Part shown: positions 25,686-34,680 of the stretch, in pieces
Layout: every line of letters begins with the position of its first letter
Position numbering within the stretch: position 1 is the stretch's first letter
Source of the DNA: Roseibium sediminicola
GTDB lineage: Bacteria; Pseudomonadota; Alphaproteobacteria; Rhizobiales; Stappiaceae
Assembly (NCBI RefSeq): GCF_023156505.1
Contig: NZ_JALNMJ010000008.1
Location: 186,001-250,000 of the forward strand
DNA: 64,000 nucleotides
Direction: 5' to 3'
Translations under genes and position numbers: made by a program
The notes under the pieces: generated by a model
Told to the model about the DNA's origin: nothing
Seen by the model: the letters and a program-made list of their open reading frames with translations, nothing else
Database searches by the model: none

Positions 25686-28130
25686 TCACTTGCGCTTCTT
25701 GTTCATTGCCGCTGCCAGCGCCGCCGCCATGGCGTTGTTGCCGCCGTCGCCACCTGAGCTTTTGGGGGCGCCGCCCTTGCCACCGCGCGGGGGATTGCCG
25801 CCGGGGCCACGTCCGCCCGGCCCCTTGCCACCCGGACCGCGACCGCCTGGACCACCGCGATCCTGCTGCTGGCCACGCTCCCTTTGACCCTGGTAATCGG
25901 CCTGGGATTTCATGGTCATGGAAATGCGCTTGCGCGCGACGTCCACCTCCAGGATGGTCACCTTGACGATGTCGCCGGCCTTGACGACCTTGTGCGGATC
26001 GTCGACGAACCGGTCGGCGAGCTGCGAGACATGCACCAGGCCGTCCTGGTGCACGCCGACATCGACGAAGGCACCGAAATTGGTGACGTTGGTGACCGTG
26101 CCTTCCAGCTTCATGCCGGGTTTCAGGTCCTTGATCTCCTCAACGCCGTCCTGAAGCGCCGCGGTCTTGAATTCCGGGCGCGGGTCGCGGCCGGGTTTTT
26201 CCAGTTCGGCAAGAATGTCCTTCACGGTTGGCAGGCCGAATTTCTCGTCGGTGAACTCACCCGGCTCCAGGCCTTTCAGCAGGGAGGCATCGCCCATGAT
26301 CTGGCGCAGGTCGCGGCCGCAGGCCTTCACGATGCGCTTGGCCAGCGGATAGGCTTCCGGGTGCACGGAGGAGGTGTCGAGAGGCTCCTTGCCGCCGGTG
26401 ATGCGCAGGAAGCCGGCACAGAGTTCAAACGCCTTGGCGCCGAGACGCGGCACTTCCTTCAGCTGCGAGCGGCTGTCGAAGCGGCCGATGGCCTCGCGGT
26501 GTTCCACGACGGCCTTGGCAAGACTGTCCGACAGGCCGGAGATTCGCGACAAGAGCGCCGGCGAGGCGGTGTTGAGATCGACGCCGACCGCGTTCACGGC
26601 GTCTTCGACCACGGCATCGAGCGCACGGGCAAGCTTGCTCTGGTTGACGTCATGCTGGTACTGGCCGACGCCGATGGATTTCGGCTCGATCTTGACCAGT
26701 TCCGCCAGAGGATCCTGCAGGCGGCGGGCGATGGAGGCGGCCCCGCGCAGGGAGACATCGACATCCGGCATTTCCTTCGCGGCCAGCTCGGACGCTGAAT
26801 AAACGGAGGCGCCGGCCTCGTTGACGATCACCTTGACCGGACGCTGCCCAGCCGGGATGTCGGTGAGGACGTCGCCGGCGAGCTTGTCGGTCTCGCGGCT
26901 GGCCGTGCCGTTGCCGATGGCGATCAGGCCGACCTTGTGCTTGGCGATCAGCGCCAGCAGTGTCGCCCGGGAGCCGGTGACATCGTTGCGCGGCTGGAAC
27001 GGATAGATGGTGGCGGTGTCCACCAGCTTGCCGGTCTCGTCGACCACGGCGACCTTGACGCCGGTGCGGATGCCCGGATCGAGGCCGAGCGTCGCGCGGG
27101 CCCCGGCCGGCGCCGCGAGCAGGAGATCCTTGAGATTGCGGGCAAAAACCTGGATGGCCTCTTCCTCGGCCTTGTCGCGCAACACGCCCATCAGGTCGAG
27201 TTCCAGATGCAGCGCCAGCTTGACCTTCCAGGCAAAGCGGGCGACGTCCATCAGCCATTTGTCCGCCGGCCGGCCGCGGTCGGCAAGGCCATAGGTATCT
27301 GCGACCATCTTCACGGCGGGCATAACCGGCGAGACATCGTCGGCATCGACGGTGAGGTCGACTGAGAGAATGCCTTCGTTGCGGCCCCGGAAAAGAGCAA
27401 GCGCCCGGTGGCTCGGGATCTTCGACCATTGTTCGGAATAGTCGAAATAGTCTGCGAATTTAGCGCCTTTTTCGGCCATGCCGTCGATAAGTTTCGACTG
27501 GACAACACCGCGTTCCTCGACATGGCGGCGCAAGCGGCCGACGAGTTCAGCATTTTCGGCAAAGCGTTCCATCAGAATCTGGCGGGCTCCGTCGAGTGCC
27601 GCCTTGGTGTCGGCAATGCCCTTGCCGTCATCGACATAGGCGGCTGCTTCCGTTTCCGGGTCTTTTGACGGGTCGGCGAGCAGCAGGTCCGCAAGCGGTT
27701 CCAGGCCGGCTTCGCGGGCGATCTGGGCCTTGGTACGGCGTTTCTTCTTGTAAGGAAGGTAGATGTCCTCGAGCTGGGACTTGGTCTCCGCCGCCTGGAT
27801 GCTTTTTGTCAGGCCGTCGGTGAGTTTGCCCTGTTCCTCGATCGACTTTGTGATGGCGGTGCGCCGGTCTTCCAGTTCGCGCAGATAGATCAGCCGCTCT
27901 TCCAGCTTGCGCAGCTGACTGTCGTCCAGGCCACCGGTCGCTTCCTTGCGGTAGCGGGCGATGAAAGGCACGGTCGAGCCTTCGTCGAGCATCTGCACGG
28001 TGGTGTTGACCTGCCCGGCCTTGCAGCCGATTTCATCGGCGATCCGATGCGCGATGCGCAGCGCCGTTTCCGCGCTCAACGCGGCTTTCTGGGTCGAGGA
28101 GGTCAGGTCGGAGGTGGAGACGCTTGCCAT
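25686..28130 (-). CDS. tex: Transcription accessory protein Tex (S1 RNA-binding)
   Basis: An 814-residue Tex/Spt6-like nucleic-acid-binding protein. Visible are the N-terminal helical region, the YqgF-like core ([18 protein letters not shown]), helix-hairpin-helix segments ([20 protein letters not shown]) and a C-terminal S1 domain ([20 protein letters not shown]). A glycine/proline-rich tail of about 50 residues ends in AMNKKRK. Tex interacts with RNA polymerase and RNA and affects transcription, toxin expression and stress tolerance in other bacteria. Its 3' end seems to have been replaced during insertion of the neighbouring gene, with the old end left at 24781-24884. Confidence 0.95.
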   Translation of the reverse strand: MASVSTSDLTSSTQKAALSAETALRIAHRIADEIGCKAGQVNTTVQMLDEGSTVPFIARYRKEATGGLDDSQLRKLEERLIYLRELEDRRTAITKSIEEQGKLTDGLTKSIQAAETKSQLEDIYLPYKKKRRTKAQIAREAGLEPLADLLLADPSKDPETEAAAYVDDGKGIADTKAALDGARQILMERFAENAELVGRLRRHVEERGVVQSKLIDGMAEKGAKFADYFDYSEQWSKIPSHRALALFRGRNEGILSVDLTVDADDVSPVMPAVKMVADTYGLADRGRPADKWLMDVARFAWKVKLALHLELDLMGVLRDKAEEEAIQVFARNLKDLLLAAPAGARATLGLDPGIRTGVKVAVVDETGKLVDTATIYPFQPRNDVTGSRATLLALIAKHKVGLIAIGNGTASRETDKLAGDVLTDIPAGQRPVKVIVNEAGASVYSASELAAKEMPDVDVSLRGAASIARRLQDPLAELVKIEPKSIGVGQYQHDVNQSKLARALDAVVEDAVNAVGVDLNTASPALLSRISGLSDSLAKAVVEHREAIGRFDSRSQLKEVPRLGAKAFELCAGFLRITGGKEPLDTSSVHPEAYPLAKRIVKACGRDLRQIMGDASLLKGLEPGEFTDEKFGLPTVKDILAELEKPGRDPRPEFKTAALQDGVEEIKDLKPGMKLEGTVTNVTNFGAFVDVGVHQDGLVHVSQLADRFVDDPHKVVKAGDIVKVTILEVDVARKRISMTMKSQADYQGQRERGQQQDRGGPGGRGPGGKGPGGRGPGGNPPRGGKGGAPKSSGGDGGNNAMAAALAAAMNKKRK

Positions 28131-28546
28131 ACGCAGGTGCTTTCAATGGTGACTTCTGAGCCGCAGACGATAATCCCCCTCAATCGGGCGGAAAAGAGAT
28201 CGTATGCGTCCTTCCACTGGCATTTGATCGCGGATGTTGCAGTCAGCTGCCGGCAGGAACCTTGCGAAGAGACCAATCTAGAGTCCTGACCCTAAAACCT
28301 TTACGCGGAAATCTTTCCAATCAGATCGGGTTGATATACACTTCAAAGTTGAAAGAGGGCGAGTTTGTGAACGATGTGCAACAAATTACGTATTTCGCGT
28401 TCAGATGAAATCGCTATTGTTTTGATGTATGGTGCCTGAGTGGGAAGCTGGCACACAAGATAAAGTCGCTGCGGGTACGCTCAGGCACGGGTTATTCAAT
28501 CACCTTCTGGTCTTGGGCATACGGTTTGTTGAAGGAGGACAGACCG
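28131..28546. promoter_or_regulatory. tex-tetR intergenic region with a long-spaced inverted repeat
   Basis: No gene is seen in these 416 bases. GTGCCTGAG (28432-28440) and CTCAGGCAC (28480-28488) form perfect 9-bp arms 39 bases apart, 59 bases before the TetR gene. They may be paired operator half-sites. The middle part is AT-rich and could hold promoters for both divergent genes. Confidence 0.4.
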
Positions 28547-29197
28547 ATGGCACGAGGTCGGCCGAGAAAAGTTAATACCAAAGACGCGCTGCAGTCGGTT
28601 ATGGTCGCCTTCTGGCAGAACGGCTATTCGGGCACCTCGATGAGCGACCTCGCGGAAGTGTCCGGCATGGCCAAGCCCGGCCTTTACGCCGCCTTTGGCG
28701 ATAAGGAAGCCCTCTTTGAAAAAGCGCTTCTGCATTATTTCGAAACCTATGGCGGGCCGGTTTTCGCCCGGCTCAAGGAAGCCAGAAAATCCGTTGTCGA
28801 GGATTTCCGGGATTTTCTGGGCGCGATTGCCGATCTGACCCTCGATCAGAACACGCCGGCAGGATGTTTCCTGGTCAATGCGCTGGTGGACTGCACCTAT
28901 GGCCCGGAGCGCCATCGGGAAGTCGTGCACGGTCTCAAGGACTCCCGCTACGCGGCCATCCGTGAGCGCCTGCGGAAGGCTGCCGATGCGGGTGAATTGC
29001 GCGACGACGCGGATATCGACCGGGTGGCGACCTTTCTCGATGGCCAGTTCTCGGCCATTGCCCTGCTCGGGCGTGGCGGCTGCAGCGAGAGAGACCTGAA
29101 AACCTTCGTGGAAACGGGGCTGCAGGCGTTGCCTCTGCGCGACGAGCTGACGGGGTTTTCTGAGCCTGAGCGCAACGCGCCTATCTTACGACAGTGA
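28547..29197 (+). CDS. TetR-family transcription regulator
   Basis: A 216-residue repressor-type regulator. The N-terminal helix-turn-helix (FWQNGYSGTSMSDLAEVSGM, then KPGLYAAFGDKEALFEKAL) is typical of TetR/AcrR; the C-terminal ligand domain contains PAGCFLVNALVDC, as in the NemR/ComR-like subgroup. The ATG at 28547 is chosen because AAGGAGG is eight bases upstream. No divergent structural gene marks its target. The 3' end overlaps the convergent helicase gene by 17 bases. Confidence 0.9.
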   Translation: MARGRPRKVNTKDALQSVMVAFWQNGYSGTSMSDLAEVSGMAKPGLYAAFGDKEALFEKALLHYFETYGGPVFARLKEARKSVVEDFRDFLGAIADLTLDQNTPAGCFLVNALVDCTYGPERHREVVHGLKDSRYAAIRERLRKAADAGELRDDADIDRVATFLDGQFSAIALLGRGGCSERDLKTFVETGLQALPLRDELTGFSEPERNAPILRQ

Positions 29198-30302
29198 TCC
29201 GCTCGGCGGCCCTTGTGACCGCAGTATAAAGCCAGCGGCTCTTGTGCTCTCGGAAGGCCCAGCTCTCGTCGAACAGCACCACATTGTCCCATTGCGAGCC
29301 CTGCGCCTTGTGCACGGTCAGCGCGTAGCCGTAGTCGAATTCATCGGCCTTGCGGCGGATGGCATAGGGAATGGCCTCCGCGCCGTCCTCGAACATGGCA
29401 GGCAGCACCCGGACCTTGACGGCGGTGCGGGACAGTTCGTCCTCTGAGACAACATCGAAGCGCAGCGTGTTGCCGCGCGGTGGCCGCAGGCGTTTGACCG
29501 TCCACAATCCGCCATTGAGCAGACCCTTGGTCTTGTCGTTGCGCAGGCAGACCAGCTTGTCGCCGACGGCAGGCATCGGCGTGTCGAATTCCTTCAACTC
29601 GCGGATGCGGCCATTATAAAGCCGGCGGGTCTTGTTGGTCCCGACCAGAACCTGATCGGCATCGAGGATCTGGTCCTTGTCGATCTCGCGCCGGTGAATG
29701 ACCTTGCTCTCGCCAAAGGTGCCGTAATCCAGTTGGCCGCCGTCTCGGATGGTCATGGACATGCGCACGATCGGGTTGTCCTGCGCCTGGCGGTGGACTT
29801 CGGTCAGCATCACGTCCGGCTCGGCCTCGGTGAAAAAACCGCCGCCCTTGACCGGCGGAAGCTGGGCGGGGTCACCCAGCACCAGCACCGGCGTGCCGAA
29901 GGACAGGAGGTCCTTGCCGAGTTCCTCGTCGACCATGGAACATTCGTCAATGACGATCAGGCTGGCGGTCGCCGCGGCACTGTCGCGCTTGATGGCGAAT
30001 TGCGGACCCGTGTCCTCGTCGTCATCGTCCGTCTCCTCTTCCTCCTTGGCGGAGCGGGGACGGTAGATCAGCGAGTGAATGGTGCCGGCGTCCTCACAGC
30101 CCTTCTGGCGCAGGACATGGGCGGCCTTGCCGGTGAAGGCGCCGAAACAGACGTCACCGTCAATGCCCTCGGCCAGATGCCGTGCCAGCGTGGTCTTGCC
30201 CGTGCCGGCATAGCCGAACAGGCGGAACACCTGACGGTCGCCGCGCTTCAGCCAGTCGGCGGTTTGCTGCAGGGCGTCATCTTGTTGGGGGGACCAGGCC
30301 AC
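29181..30302 (-). CDS. RecD-like superfamily 1 DNA helicase
   Basis: A 373-residue ATPase of the RecD/TraA helicase group. Walker A GYAGTGKTT (about residues 29-37), GAFTGKAAHVLR (motif Ia), Walker B VIDECSMVD, GDPAQLPPVKGGGFF (motif III) and the UvrD-C2 motif ALTVHKAQGSQWDNV near the C terminus are intact, with the final TAVTRAAERITVV (motif VI). An acidic stretch (EEEETDDDDED) interrupts the ATPase core near residue 90. It is a single-gene, phage-Dda-like helicase rather than a RecBCD subunit; its role in DNA repair is inferred from the family. Confidence 0.87.
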   Translation of the reverse strand: MAWSPQQDDALQQTADWLKRGDRQVFRLFGYAGTGKTTLARHLAEGIDGDVCFGAFTGKAAHVLRQKGCEDAGTIHSLIYRPRSAKEEEETDDDDEDTGPQFAIKRDSAAATASLIVIDECSMVDEELGKDLLSFGTPVLVLGDPAQLPPVKGGGFFTEAEPDVMLTEVHRQAQDNPIVRMSMTIRDGGQLDYGTFGESKVIHRREIDKDQILDADQVLVGTNKTRRLYNGRIRELKEFDTPMPAVGDKLVCLRNDKTKGLLNGGLWTVKRLRPPRGNTLRFDVVSEDELSRTAVKVRVLPAMFEDGAEAIPYAIRRKADEFDYGYALTVHKAQGSQWDNVVLFDESWAFREHKSRWLYTAVTRAAERITVVR

Positions 30303-30652
30303 GGAAAGGTTCCTTCAAAGAGTGCCCGGGTTGCTTACCCCGTTTTTGCCGATTCGACCAAGGGCGATTAGCGGGTCCTGACGACACGCTTTCCGGGAAG
30401 CGGCCGGTCAACGACAATTCAGGGCTTTAACAGGTCCGGTTCGCCGGTCCATCGAAAGGCGGTGCAGCTCCGGAATACCATCTCAAATGTTTATAAAAAT
30501 CAAAGTTAGTTTTCAAAGTTCAACAATCTGTTGAATTTGATAACTCATGTGGAATTTGTTCCCAAGTCTCAAATTGAACCCGGTTCACCTGCCGGTCATA
30601 CTCATGCCAGTCCTTCGGTTTGTACCGTATTATCAAATATTTGGAGACCTTC
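30303..30652. promoter_or_regulatory. Helicase-desaturase divergent region with a palindrome
   Basis: The 350 bases hold no gene. TTCAACA-ATC-TGTTGAA (30519-30535) is a perfect 7+7 inverted repeat in an AT-rich stretch about 120 bases before the desaturase start, a candidate operator. Confidence 0.4.
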
Positions 30653-31588
30653 GTGCCACGCGCAATACCTCGCGAATGGCCGACATTGGCCCTCATACTG
30701 GCCACGTCGGTAACCTGGATGCTGTTGATCGGCTTTTATTCCGAGCTTGGGCCTTATGTGGTCTTTCCGCTGGCGGCGCTGTCCGTCACGCTGCAATCCT
30801 CCCTGCAGCACGAGGTCCTGCACGGTCACCCGACCCGCAGCCCGGCGGTCAACGAAGCCCTGGTCTATTGTTCGCTTGGTCTGTGGATCCCCTATCGCCG
30901 CTTCAAGTCGCTGCATCTGCGCCATCACAACAATGACCGTCTGACGGACCCGTACGACGATCCGGAAAGCTTCTATCTGGCCTGGGCCGACTGGCAGGAC
31001 CTGCCGGCACCGATCCGCTTCGTACTGACACTCAACAACACCCTGCTCGGCCGTCTTATGCTCGGGCCGGCGGTGTCGATGGTCGGCTTCCTGGGCGCTG
31101 AATTCCGGATGATGGCGAACGGCGACAGGGTTGTTATGCGTGCCTGGCTGCACCATCTGGCCGGCATCGTTCCGGTGATCGCCTTTATCACTCTTGTTGG
31201 CGGCATCCCTCTGTGGCTCTATCTCCTGTGCGTGTCCTATCCGGCCATGAGCATGCTGATGCTGCGCACGTTTGCCGAACATCGCGCACATGAGCAGGCC
31301 GAAGCCCGGTCGATCATCGTGGAGTTCTGTCCGATCTTTTCGCTGCTGTTCCTCAACAACAACCTTCACGTGGTGCACCACGCCAATCCGCGCACACCCT
31401 GGTACCAGCTGCCCGGCATCTACCGCGCGGCCCGCGCGGACTGGCAGAAGCGCAATGAAGGTTATGTGTTCTCCAGTTATTTTGCCCTGGCGAAGCAGTA
31501 TCTCTTCAAGGTGAAGGAGCCGGTGGCGCATCCGACCCGGCGCCGGGAAACGGCCGCGCTGCAAACAGCCGGAAAGGCGGTTTCTTGA
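30653..31588 (+). CDS. Membrane fatty acid desaturase family protein
   Basis: A 311-residue di-iron membrane enzyme. Three histidine clusters typical of the family are present: HEVLHGH, HLRHHNN and NNNLHVVHH, along with about four membrane helices and AEHRAHEQ. Such enzymes insert double bonds or hydroxyl groups into fatty acids or carotenoids; the exact substrate cannot be read off. GTG 30653 is chosen because GGAG lies seven bases upstream; an upstream TTG at 30620 would add eleven residues. It overlaps the next gene by four bases, so the two are translationally coupled. Confidence 0.87.
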   Translation: MPRAIPREWPTLALILATSVTWMLLIGFYSELGPYVVFPLAALSVTLQSSLQHEVLHGHPTRSPAVNEALVYCSLGLWIPYRRFKSLHLRHHNNDRLTDPYDDPESFYLAWADWQDLPAPIRFVLTLNNTLLGRLMLGPAVSMVGFLGAEFRMMANGDRVVMRAWLHHLAGIVPVIAFITLVGGIPLWLYLLCVSYPAMSMLMLRTFAEHRAHEQAEARSIIVEFCPIFSLLFLNNNLHVVHHANPRTPWYQLPGIYRAARADWQKRNEGYVFSSYFALAKQYLFKVKEPVAHPTRRRETAALQTAGKAVS

Positions 31589-32412
31589 CGGGACGGTCCT
31601 ATCTGCCGGTCCGTCTGCCGATGTATGACTGGCCGGAAGTTCGTGACGCCACCGCGGACCTGGAGAGCGCGCTGCAAGGCGCGCTTTCCGCCGTTCTGGG
31701 GATCGAAGACAAGGCCTTTCGCGAGCGGAGCGAGGAGGCGGAAATCGTCGCAGTCTGGAGCGATCCGGACGTTCTTCTGACCCAGACATGCGGCTATCCC
31801 CTGACCCATGCGCTTGCCGGCAAGGTGCGCCTGATCGGTACCCCGCATTACGAAGCGCCGGGCTGCCGGGGTCCCAACTACTGCAGCCAGCTGGTTGTCC
31901 GCCGCAACAGTTCCTATCGGGCGCTGGCGGATCTGCGCGGCCGGCGGGCGGCCTTCAACAGTTCCGACAGCCAGTCCGGCATGAACACGTTCCGTCACGC
32001 GATTGCGCGGCTCGGCAGGGGCACGGTGTTCTTCTCGGATGTGATCGAGAGCGGCGGTCATCTGAATTCGATGAAGATGGTCGCGGCCGGCGATGCGGAG
32101 ATCGCCTCGATCGACGCCGTGAGCTGGGGTCTGGCTTGCCGGGAATGTCCCGACCTGGCCGCAGATCTCAGGTCAATCGGTGAAACGGCGTCCGCGCCCG
32201 GGCTGCCGCTGATCACGTCGCTGCGGTTTTCGGACGCGGAAGTGGCGCGGATCGGCGAGACGGTGGCGCAGGTTTTTGCTGCGCCGGAAACGGCAAAAAG
32301 CCGCGAACGCCTGGGCATTCGCGGCTTTTCGAAACTTGACGTCAGCGCCTATGACGGCATCCTTGCCATGGAGCGGCAGGCGGCCGAGATGGGCTATCCG
32401 GCTCTCGCCTAA
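31585..32412 (+). CDS. PhnD-like solute-binding-fold protein without signal peptide
   Basis: A 275-residue protein of the phosphate/phosphonate-binding (PhnD) fold: LPMYDWPEVRDAT near the N terminus, TQTCGYPL, CSQLVVRRNSSYRALADLRGRRAAFN, SGMNTFRHAIA and a SWGLACRECPDL segment. Exported PhnD proteins carry a signal peptide, which this one lacks from either possible start (TTG 31585 or ATG 31621), so a cytoplasmic ligand-sensing role is likely. It overlaps the desaturase stop by four bases. No permease or ATPase gene accompanies it. Confidence 0.75.
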   Translation: MTGRSYLPVRLPMYDWPEVRDATADLESALQGALSAVLGIEDKAFRERSEEAEIVAVWSDPDVLLTQTCGYPLTHALAGKVRLIGTPHYEAPGCRGPNYCSQLVVRRNSSYRALADLRGRRAAFNSSDSQSGMNTFRHAIARLGRGTVFFSDVIESGGHLNSMKMVAAGDAEIASIDAVSWGLACRECPDLAADLRSIGETASAPGLPLITSLRFSDAEVARIGETVAQVFAAPETAKSRERLGIRGFSKLDVSAYDGILAMERQAAEMGYPALA

Positions 32413-32441
32413 CGGCCTAAAGCACCTCTCGAAAGGCTTTG

Positions 32442-32576
32442 TTAGCGGCCGGTCTTGCGGGCCTTGGCGGTCTCGCGCAGGCGGAGAGCCTGGTTCATGC
32501 GGGCCAGTTCTGCTGCCGTGTGGCCGGAAACAACACCCATGAGGTTGGTGCCGAGAGCTTGTGCAAGATAGGTCAT
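32442..32576 (-). CDS. Possible small protein of unknown function
   Basis: A 44-residue reading frame beginning MTYLAQALGTNLMGVV, with a hydrophobic start and a basic C-terminal half (AAELARMNQALRLRETAKAR). AGGATCGGG precedes the ATG. An in-frame reading extends back to 32675, but that part spans a hairpin (32619-32640) and looks non-coding. The balanced amphipathic composition makes it plausible, yet no family is recognised. Confidence 0.35.
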   Translation of the reverse strand: MTYLAQALGTNLMGVVSGHTAAELARMNQALRLRETAKARKTGR

Positions 32577-32700
32577 GGCGATCCCGATCCTGAATTGTTC
32601 GATTGTGAAGAATGAGTGGGCCCTGCTCAAAATCAGGGCCTGTTGCTGCTCATATGGGCGTTTTTTGCGATTCAATCAAACGAATAGTATTCATCTAGTC

Positions 32701-32717
32701 GTTCAAAAAAATTGAAC
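32701..32717. promoter_or_regulatory. Inverted repeat before the first LysR gene
   Basis: GTTCAA-AAAAA-TTGAAC is a perfect 6+6 inverted repeat 22 bases before the TTG start at 32740. Autoregulation by the LysR protein is plausible. Confidence 0.45.
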
Positions 32718-32739
32718 TGAACTCAAGTCGGGTGATCCC

Positions 32740-33642
32740 TTGCAGAAACTGCCAGGAGCGGGCATTCCGCTAATCGATCTGGAACTTTACCGCACCTTCG
32801 TTGTGATCGCGGAAACGTCCAGTTTTTCAAAGGCTTCGGAGCTGATCGGCCGGACGCCGTCAGCCGTCTCCATGCAGATCAAGAAACTGGAAACCATTCT
32901 GGGGGTTTCCGTGTTTGCGCGCGAAGGGCGCAGCGTGCGGCTGACGCCGGAGGGCGAAGCCTTGCTGGGGTACGCCAGGCGCATCCTGATGCTGAACGAG
33001 GAAGCCGTCGGCCTGTTCCTTTACCCCGATGTCGAGGGTGAGGTCCGTTTCGGTGCGCCGTCCGATTTCGGCACGCGCTTTCTGCCCAACATCCTGTCCC
33101 GCTTCGCCCGCTCCCATCCGGGCGTGAACGTGGATGTGCATCTGGACGGCAGCCCGATGCTGGACGAGAAGATCCGCAAGGGCGAGCTGGATCTCGCCCT
33201 GTTTACGGCCCGGCCCGATACCGGTCTTGCCAAGGGCGGGGAGATCGTCTTCACCGAACCGCTGGTCTGGGTCGGTCTGGAGGGCGGCATTGCCTATGAA
33301 CGCGACCCGCTGCCTCTGGCGGTGTCGACGCCCGGCTGCCCCTGGCGGCGCGCCGCGCGCATTGCCCTGGACGATGCCCAGAAGCCTTACCGGATTTCCT
33401 ATACGAGCTTTCACAGCGCCGGCCAGGAAGCTGCCCTGTTGGCGGATCTTGCGGTGGCGCCGTTTCCGGCCAGCGTCGTGGTTTCGCCGATGCAGGTGCT
33501 TGACGCGCGTCACGGCCTGCCCGAAATCGGCGACTATCACATCGTCATGCGCGAAAGCGGCAAGGCCGGCAAGGCGACCCATGCCTTTGCCGAACATGTC
33601 GAGGAATTCTTCAAGGAACTGGGCCTCGGCGTGCAGGCCTGA
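32740..33642 (+). CDS. LysR-family transcription regulator
   Basis: A 300-residue LTTR. The winged helix is at residues 14-73 (LELYRTFVVIAETSSFSKAS, RTPSAVSMQIKKLE, LTPEGEALLGYARRIL), followed by the LysR substrate-binding domain (PSDFGTRFLPNILSRFARSH, GELDLALFTARPD). The start appears to be TTG 32740; no later Met precedes the helix-turn-helix. It is convergent with the second LysR gene, ten bases apart. The target is not evident. Confidence 0.88.
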   Translation: MQKLPGAGIPLIDLELYRTFVVIAETSSFSKASELIGRTPSAVSMQIKKLETILGVSVFAREGRSVRLTPEGEALLGYARRILMLNEEAVGLFLYPDVEGEVRFGAPSDFGTRFLPNILSRFARSHPGVNVDVHLDGSPMLDEKIRKGELDLALFTARPDTGLAKGGEIVFTEPLVWVGLEGGIAYERDPLPLAVSTPGCPWRRAARIALDDAQKPYRISYTSFHSAGQEAALLADLAVAPFPASVVVSPMQVLDARHGLPEIGDYHIVMRESGKAGKATHAFAEHVEEFFKELGLGVQA

Positions 33643-33651
33643 CCGTGAGGG

Positions 33652-34533
33652 TCAGGCCGTAAACAGTGTGCTGTTGCGCTTGAAATAGTCGATTGCGAAA
33701 TCGGCAAATGCCCGCACGCGGGCGACGCGCCTCAGATCACCGTGATAAAGGATCCAGATGTCATACCCGCTCTGAACGGGAACGTCCGGCACACGGACAA
33801 TGCGCGGGTCTACGTCACCGGCAAAGGCGGGTATCTTGATCAGTCCAAGCCCTTTCGCCGCGGCTTCGATCTGCATGGAAATCTCCGGCAGAACGTGGCG
33901 CACGGCAGCCTTCGGGAACGGGCTGACCGCCACCCAGTCCTGGTGCTCACTCCAGGCGATCCAATGCGCACCCATGCCTTGTGAGCCCAGGAGGTCGGGA
34001 TGGCGTTTCAGGTAGCCGGGCGACGCGAAGACCGCCTGGACGAATTTCACCAGCTTGCGGCCGTAAACGTCCTCGTCGACCGTCCGGGCAACCCGGAGCG
34101 ACACGTCCGCTTCCAGGCGGCGCAGATCCGAGATCCGGTTGGTGGCGATCGTATGGACTGAGATTTCCGGATAGGCTTCGGTGAAGCCGCACAGCATGTC
34201 GGACAGGAGGCCATGGGAGAGCGCCGGCGGCAGGCTTAGGCGGATCGTGCCGGAGGGTTTGAGATCAAGGCCGAAGAGCTTGCGTGAAATGCTGTTCGCC
34301 TGCGCCTCCATTTCTTCCGCCGGCCCGATCAGGCTTTCGCCCGACTGTGTCAGTCGAAGGCCGCTGGTTGTCCGGTCGAAGACCCGGGCGCCGAGATCTG
34401 TTTCCAGGGCCGAGATCGCGCGGTGCACGGTGCCATGGTTGACCCCTAGTCTCTCCGCTGCCTTCCGGAAGCTGCCGGTGCGCATGGCCATCAGGAAGAT
34501 GCGCAGATGGTCCCAGTCCAGGGTCTTTTTCAT
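33652..34533 (-). CDS. LysR-family regulator divergent from haloalkane dehalogenase
   Basis: A 293-residue LTTR of the single-chain type common in rhizobia. The helix-turn-helix is WDHLRIFLMAMRTGSFRKAA followed by VNHGTVHRAISALE. The substrate-binding domain ends with IWILYHGDLRRVARVRAFAD, typical of its class. ATG 34533 is taken as start; an in-frame GTG at 34557 is possible. A 9+9 inverted repeat and a third half-site lie between it and the dehalogenase gene, so this is the likely local regulator. Confidence 0.87.
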   Translation of the reverse strand: MKKTLDWDHLRIFLMAMRTGSFRKAAERLGVNHGTVHRAISALETDLGARVFDRTTSGLRLTQSGESLIGPAEEMEAQANSISRKLFGLDLKPSGTIRLSLPPALSHGLLSDMLCGFTEAYPEISVHTIATNRISDLRRLEADVSLRVARTVDEDVYGRKLVKFVQAVFASPGYLKRHPDLLGSQGMGAHWIAWSEHQDWVAVSPFPKAAVRHVLPEISMQIEAAAKGLGLIKIPAFAGDVDPRIVRVPDVPVQSGYDIWILYHGDLRRVARVRAFADFAIDYFKRNSTLFTA

Positions 34534-34566
34534 AGGGCTCACTGTTGCCGGATTCACGCGAATGAA

Positions 34567-34630
34567 GGTGGATTGATTTCAATCCACCCCTGCCAAGAAC
34601 AGCGTATTCCCAATTCAAATTCAATCCACC
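34567..34630. promoter_or_regulatory. Likely LysR operator in the dehalogenase promoter
   Basis: GGTGGATTG-ATTT-CAATCCACC (34567-34588) is a perfect inverted repeat. The half-site CAATCCACC recurs exactly at 34622-34630, 34 bases further on, and GGATTGA overlaps the region just before the ATG at 34681. Two-site layouts of this type suit LysR tetramers. Confidence 0.6.
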
Positions 34631-34680
34631 AATTCAGCAAAGGCGGGTGTCCGCCGGCCCAAGAGCGAGATGGATTGAAG

